From Bacteroidales bacterium (GTDB lineage: Bacteria > Bacteroidota > Bacteroidia > Bacteroidales > VadinHA17): 8,274 nucleotides of DNA. The notes under the pieces are model-generated. The model worked only from the letters and a program-made list of their open reading frames with translations, did no database searches and had not been told where the DNA came from. The stretch's first letter is position 1. Every line of letters begins with the position of its first letter. A program made the translations under genes and the position numbers. Positions 5,864 through 8,274 of this stretch are shown here, piece after piece. The DNA is taken from the NCBI GenBank assembly GCA_020353115.1, contig CP070687.1, positions 1,987,465-1,995,738 on the forward strand. Reading direction: 5' to 3'.

Positions 5864-5864
5864 T
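5823..5864 (+). repeat. 7-bp repeat array (ACTNNNN) at the arcC 3' end
   Basis: ACT occurs in exact 7-bp phase at 5823, 5830, 5837, 5844, 5851 and 5858. The units are ACTGTTC, ACTGATC, ACTATTC, ACTGATC, ACTGTTC and ACTCACT. The order of the first five is mirror-like (A B C B A) and two units contribute TGATCA palindromes 14 bp apart. The array runs up to the arcC stop codon (5864-5866, minus strand). It has the same unit length and ACT anchor as the array at 4004-4065. Confidence 0.75.
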
Positions 5865-6820
5865 CAATCCTCATACTCCATGGTAATCTTTGAACCGTAC
5901 CGTTTATCTTCCAGTTTTGTCGCTTCCGTTATTACACTTTTGATCCCACCCTGTTTAATAAACGACAGACATGCCCTGATCTTCGGTGCCATACTTCCTT
6001 CACTGAACATACCCATTTCAAGGTATTTCATGGTATCCACGTAGTTCAGGAACTCTTTCACCTCCTGGTTCGGCTTTTTATAATTAATATAAACATAAGG
6101 AACGTCTGTCAGGATATAAAATTCATCGGCATGAATTCTGGCTGCAAGAAGTGCGGATGCAAGATCTTTGTCGATAACTGCTTCAACCGGTTTTACCTCG
6201 TTTTGATCATCTATATATACCGGTACGCCACCTCCGCCTGCGGCAATAACAATGTTTCCTGAACGAGCCAGTTGTTCCACGACACTTGCGTTATTGATTT
6301 CAACCGGTTCCGGTGATGGAACGACCCTTCTCCAGCCCCCATGTGCCTTAACTTCCTCCTTAAAGATCCAGCCTTTCTTCTTCTGTAACTGGTCTGCATG
6401 TTTCCTGTCATAAATCTTTCCTATACGTTTTTGAGGATCTTCAAAAGCAGGATCATCCTTGTTAACAACCACCTGCGTGACGAGTGTAACCACATTCCTT
6501 TTTAATTTATACATATTAAGAACATTCAGGAACATTCGTTCTATCATATAGCCAATGCCTCCCTGTGAATCCGCCACGCAAATATCTACCGGCATTTGAG
6601 CGATATCATACAATTGTTCACCGGCATCATTTCTCATAAGAATATTACCCACTTGCGGACCGTTACCATGCGTTATTACAAGATCATAACCTTCCTTTAA
6701 AAGAAAGATCAGGTTCTCAAGTGTACTGAAAGTATTTGCCTCCTGCTCTTCTATTGTTCCTTCCTGGTCACCTCTTATGATTGCATTGCCACCTAAAGCA
6801 ACAACCGCTAATTTATTCAT
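5864..6820 (-). CDS. arcC: Carbamate kinase
   Basis: Cytosolic enzyme that makes ATP from carbamoyl phosphate and ADP, releasing carbamate (CO2 and NH3); last step of the arginine deiminase and related pathways. With the ATG at 6820 it has 318 residues, normal for the family. A TTG six bases upstream is in frame but less likely, since carbamate kinases usually open as M-x-K-L-A-V-V-A-L-G-G-N-A. Motifs in order: ALGGNA (8-13), THGNGPQVG (50-58), DSQGGIGY (84-91), GGWRRVVPSPEP (161-172), AAGGGGVPV (193-201), DKDLAS (217-222), LTDV (237-240) and GSMAPKI (275-281), all intact. A TAGATTTG promoter motif lies upstream at 6856-6863. Transcribed towards arcB, which would supply its substrate from citrulline; arcA is not in the window. 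Confidence 0.95.
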   Translation of the reverse strand: MNKLAVVALGGNAIIRGDQEGTIEEQEANTFSTLENLIFLLKEGYDLVITHGNGPQVGNILMRNDAGEQLYDIAQMPVDICVADSQGGIGYMIERMFLNVLNMYKLKRNVVTLVTQVVVNKDDPAFEDPQKRIGKIYDRKHADQLQKKKGWIFKEEVKAHGGWRRVVPSPEPVEINNASVVEQLARSGNIVIAAGGGGVPVYIDDQNEVKPVEAVIDKDLASALLAARIHADEFYILTDVPYVYINYKKPNQEVKEFLNYVDTMKYLEMGMFSEGSMAPKIRACLSFIKQGGIKSVITEATKLEDKRYGSKITMEYED

Positions 6821-6855
6821 AATCAACTTTTTACATAATTCCAGCTAAAGAAATA

Positions 6856-6863
6856 CAAATCTA
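6856..6863 (-). promoter_or_regulatory. Candidate -7 element TAGATTTG for arcC
   Basis: Read on the minus strand, TAGATTTG is a perfect match to the Bacteroidota -7 consensus TAnnTTTG and lies 35 bp before the arcC ATG, which would give a leader of roughly 30 bases. No convincing -33 TTG is present at the usual spacing, so this is a candidate only. Confidence 0.4.
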
Positions 6864-7048
6864 TGAAATTTTAATTGTATAATCCCCGATTTCACTTGAT
6901 TTTATCATTCACCGGCATTCTGTTAAATAACATCTCCTTTCCTGACTATAAGTATCCGTTCACAAACTGTAGTAAAATGAAAATCCGGTAAAAGGTGAAT
7001 CTTGTCAAAAATATTTTGTCGTGGAAATTTATTATCAAATTAATTTTC

Positions 7049-7056
7049 TATTTTTG
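7049..7056 (+). promoter_or_regulatory. Candidate -7 element TATTTTTG for the 7082 lipoprotein gene
   Basis: A perfect TAnnTTTG match 25 bp before the GTG start. A -33 TTG is not present at the expected distance. With the arcC candidate on the other strand, it makes 6821-7081 a divergent promoter region. Confidence 0.4.
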
Positions 7057-7081
7057 AATTCCTTGTAAATCATTATTTTTC

Positions 7082-7780
7082 GTGAAATTGAAGATCAGCA
7101 AATTCAATCTTATTCTCTGTTCGATTCTCCTGCTTTCTTCTGTTGCCTGCCGTAAATCGTTAGAGGGTAAATTCAGGGAAGGTGAAATCCACTACAGGAT
7201 TTCCTACCTTGAAAGTAAAATTGGAATGATCCCGGTAGAAGCTTTGCCGAAAGAAATGACGATGAAATTCAAAGACGATGCAGTCATAACGGAAATTGAC
7301 GGGATTTTTGGCTATTTCAATATCAGTAATGTTACAAACAGCAGGAAATCAGATAATATGACATACCTGAAGATTATGAATAAAAAGTTTTATTTTGAAG
7401 GCAGACCGGATGAGATTGCACCGGGATTTCACAAGATGAATAATATGATCGTTGAATATGTTGAGGGGGAAAAGGAGATATGCGGATATACCTGCCAGAA
7501 AGCCATGGTTACACTCCCCGAATTTGGCAGCGATCCGTTTCCTGTATATTATACCAACGAGATTTATATAAAGAATCCAAATCAGGCAACACCATACCAG
7601 GACATCGATGGAGTACTTCTTGAATTTTACCTTACCCTGAGCAATTTGAAAATGAAGCTCGTCGCTGAAAATATTTATTCAAAATCAGTTACCGACAAGA
7701 AATTTGAACGACAAAACGACTACATTCGAATCTCCAAACCTACAATGGAACGAATTCTCGATTCCCTGATGGTAAACTGA
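7082..7780 (+). CDS. Lipoprotein, GLPGLI / DUF4412-like
   Basis: A 232-residue predicted lipoprotein. The GTG at 7082 is the best start: a stop codon closes the frame at 7055 and the GTG opens a signal peptide with a basic n-region (MKLKISK), a hydrophobic core and the lipobox SVAC with Cys23. The rest is beta-rich: GEIHYRISYLESK near the mature N-terminus, MTMKFKDDAVITEI (59-72), a central block KEICGYTCQKAMVTLP (131-146), then PVYYTNEIYI (154-163). The G-Y-x-C-x-K-A phrase followed by a strand and a Y-T-x-E/D stretch is what GLPGLI-family and DUF4412-like proteins of Bacteroidota show. Cys134 and Cys138 could form a disulfide. No enzymatic motif is visible. It has its own candidate promoter and does not look tied to arcC or ftsK. 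Family-level call only. Confidence 0.6.
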   Translation: MKLKISKFNLILCSILLLSSVACRKSLEGKFREGEIHYRISYLESKIGMIPVEALPKEMTMKFKDDAVITEIDGIFGYFNISNVTNSRKSDNMTYLKIMNKKFYFEGRPDEIAPGFHKMNNMIVEYVEGEKEICGYTCQKAMVTLPEFGSDPFPVYYTNEIYIKNPNQATPYQDIDGVLLEFYLTLSNLKMKLVAENIYSKSVTDKKFERQNDYIRISKPTMERILDSLMVN

Positions 7781-7833
7781 TAACGGAAATCCTGTTTTTG
7801 CTAACGTACAAAGAGAAAATACAGACTCCATTT

Positions 7834-7863
7834 TCAAAATTTATTTTTCATGATTAATTTTGA
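7834..7863. repeat. 8-bp inverted repeat overlapping the ftsK promoter candidate
   Basis: TCAAAATT (7834-7841) is the exact reverse complement of AATTTTGA (7856-7863), with a 14-base loop. The right arm covers most of the candidate -7 element for ftsK. It could be a weak operator or an AT-rich terminator for the lipoprotein gene, but in DNA this AT-rich a chance occurrence is also likely. Confidence 0.25.
7855..7862 (+). promoter_or_regulatory. Candidate -7 element TAATTTTG for ftsK
   Basis: A perfect TAnnTTTG match in the 136-bp gap before ftsK; it would give a leader of roughly 45-50 bases. No -33 TTG at the usual spacing. Confidence 0.35.
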
Positions 7864-7916
7864 TAATTTATGATATTAGCCGAGTTATTATTCCTGGCAG
7901 GTAAGAAAGTAGACCA

Positions 7917-8274
7917 ATGACGAAAAGAAAAAACAAGTCTGATCACACAGTAAAAAAGCAGAACAGGTTTGTACTTTTTTTCAGGGACGACAGGACGAAA
8001 CTGGTTTTTGGCCTGTTTCTTATAGTCTTCGCGCTTTTCCTTACGCTGGCTTTTATCTCTTACCTGTTTACCTGGAAAATAGATCAGAGTTTTAGATGGG
8101 AAAGTATTTTCTCCGGATCTGAAATCACGGTTGAAAACTGGTCGGGCAAAACAGGCGCCTGGTTTTCTTATCTCTTTATTAACCGATGGTTTGGCATCTC
8201 TTCCTTCTCATTACCCTTTCTCCTTTTGGTTTCCGGATTCCGTCTGTTGAACCTTAAGTTGCTCCCTCTTTGGA
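7917..8274 (+). CDS. ftsK: DNA translocase FtsK, N-terminal membrane part (3' partial)
   Basis: FtsK anchors at the division septum through N-terminal membrane helices and pumps chromosomal DNA with a C-terminal ATPase motor. Only the first 119 codons are here; the frame is open to the window's right end. The ATG at 7917 opens a basic, cytoplasmic N-terminus (MTKRKNKSDHTVKKQNRF), then FFRDDRTKLVFGLFLIVFAL leads into a first helix (about 29-51), followed by FTWKIDQS, a loop, VENWSGKTGAWFSYLFINRWFG (72-93) and another helix (about 94-110). This order, with W-x-G-K-x-G-A and a following helix, is that of the FtsK 4TM domain in Bacteroidota. Motor motifs are beyond the window, so the call rests on the membrane domain alone. 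A candidate promoter lies at 7855-7862; no Shine-Dalgarno site is visible. Confidence 0.85.
   Translation, partial: MTKRKNKSDHTVKKQNRFVLFFRDDRTKLVFGLFLIVFALFLTLAFISYLFTWKIDQSFRWESIFSGSEITVENWSGKTGAWFSYLFINRWFGISSFSLPFLLLVSGFRLLNLKLLPLW

Noticed and set aside
5766..5864. CRISPR-like array
   Set aside because: Units are 7 bp in direct phase with no spacers; there are no cas genes nearby.

Overview
The window looks like chromosomal DNA of a member of the Bacteroidota, most likely Bacteroidales. I base this on an iron transporter in which FeoA and FeoB are fused, Bacteroidota-style lipoproteins, FtsK N-terminal sequence of Bacteroidota type, perfect matches to the Bacteroidota -7 promoter motif TAnnTTTG before three genes, and few Shine-Dalgarno sites. 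No phage, plasmid, CRISPR, rRNA or tRNA feature is visible. No single gene is of an unknown kind; the unusual material is mostly in the intergenic DNA.

Layout. Positions 1-3137 (+) hold an iron cluster: a 5'-truncated feoAB fusion, a 61-residue Cys-rich single-pass membrane protein starting 2 bp after it, and an OB-fold-like lipoprotein starting 16 bp further on. A 199-bp element with perfect 19-bp terminal inverted repeats (3154-3352) follows. Right behind it are a clear Shine-Dalgarno site and a TTG-started gene for a small PepSY-associated membrane protein (3373-3930). After a 136-bp gap with a bulged hairpin and a heptamer repeat array comes a DUF456 membrane protein (4067-4555). It converges, with a 6-bp gap, on two minus-strand genes: arcB (catabolic ornithine carbamoyltransferase, 4562-5566) and, upstream of it in transcription, arcC (carbamate kinase, 5864-6820). 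The 297 bp between arcC and arcB contain a second heptamer array, a GC-rich hairpin bracketed by 10-bp direct repeats, and a strongly strand-asymmetric stretch. A divergent promoter region (6821-7081) separates arcC from a GLPGLI/DUF4412-like lipoprotein (7082-7780). The window ends inside ftsK (starts 7917), of which only the first membrane segments are present.

How the genes work together. FeoAB imports Fe2+ using GTP. The Cys-rich protein is a known FeoB companion. The OB-like lipoprotein and the PepSY membrane protein lie downstream on the same strand and could act on the periplasmic side in metal or redox handling, but that is inference. ArcB and ArcC form the second and third steps of the arginine deiminase pathway (citrulline to ornithine plus carbamoyl phosphate, then ATP, CO2 and NH3). 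Arginine deiminase (ArcA) and an ArcD antiporter are not in the window. FtsK is a cell-division DNA translocase with no evident link to the others.

The most interesting items are the 199-bp inverted-repeat element (probably MITE-like), a 26-bp sequence downstream of the next gene that resembles its two ends joined together, and the two separate arrays of 7-bp units with the shared form ACTNNNN.
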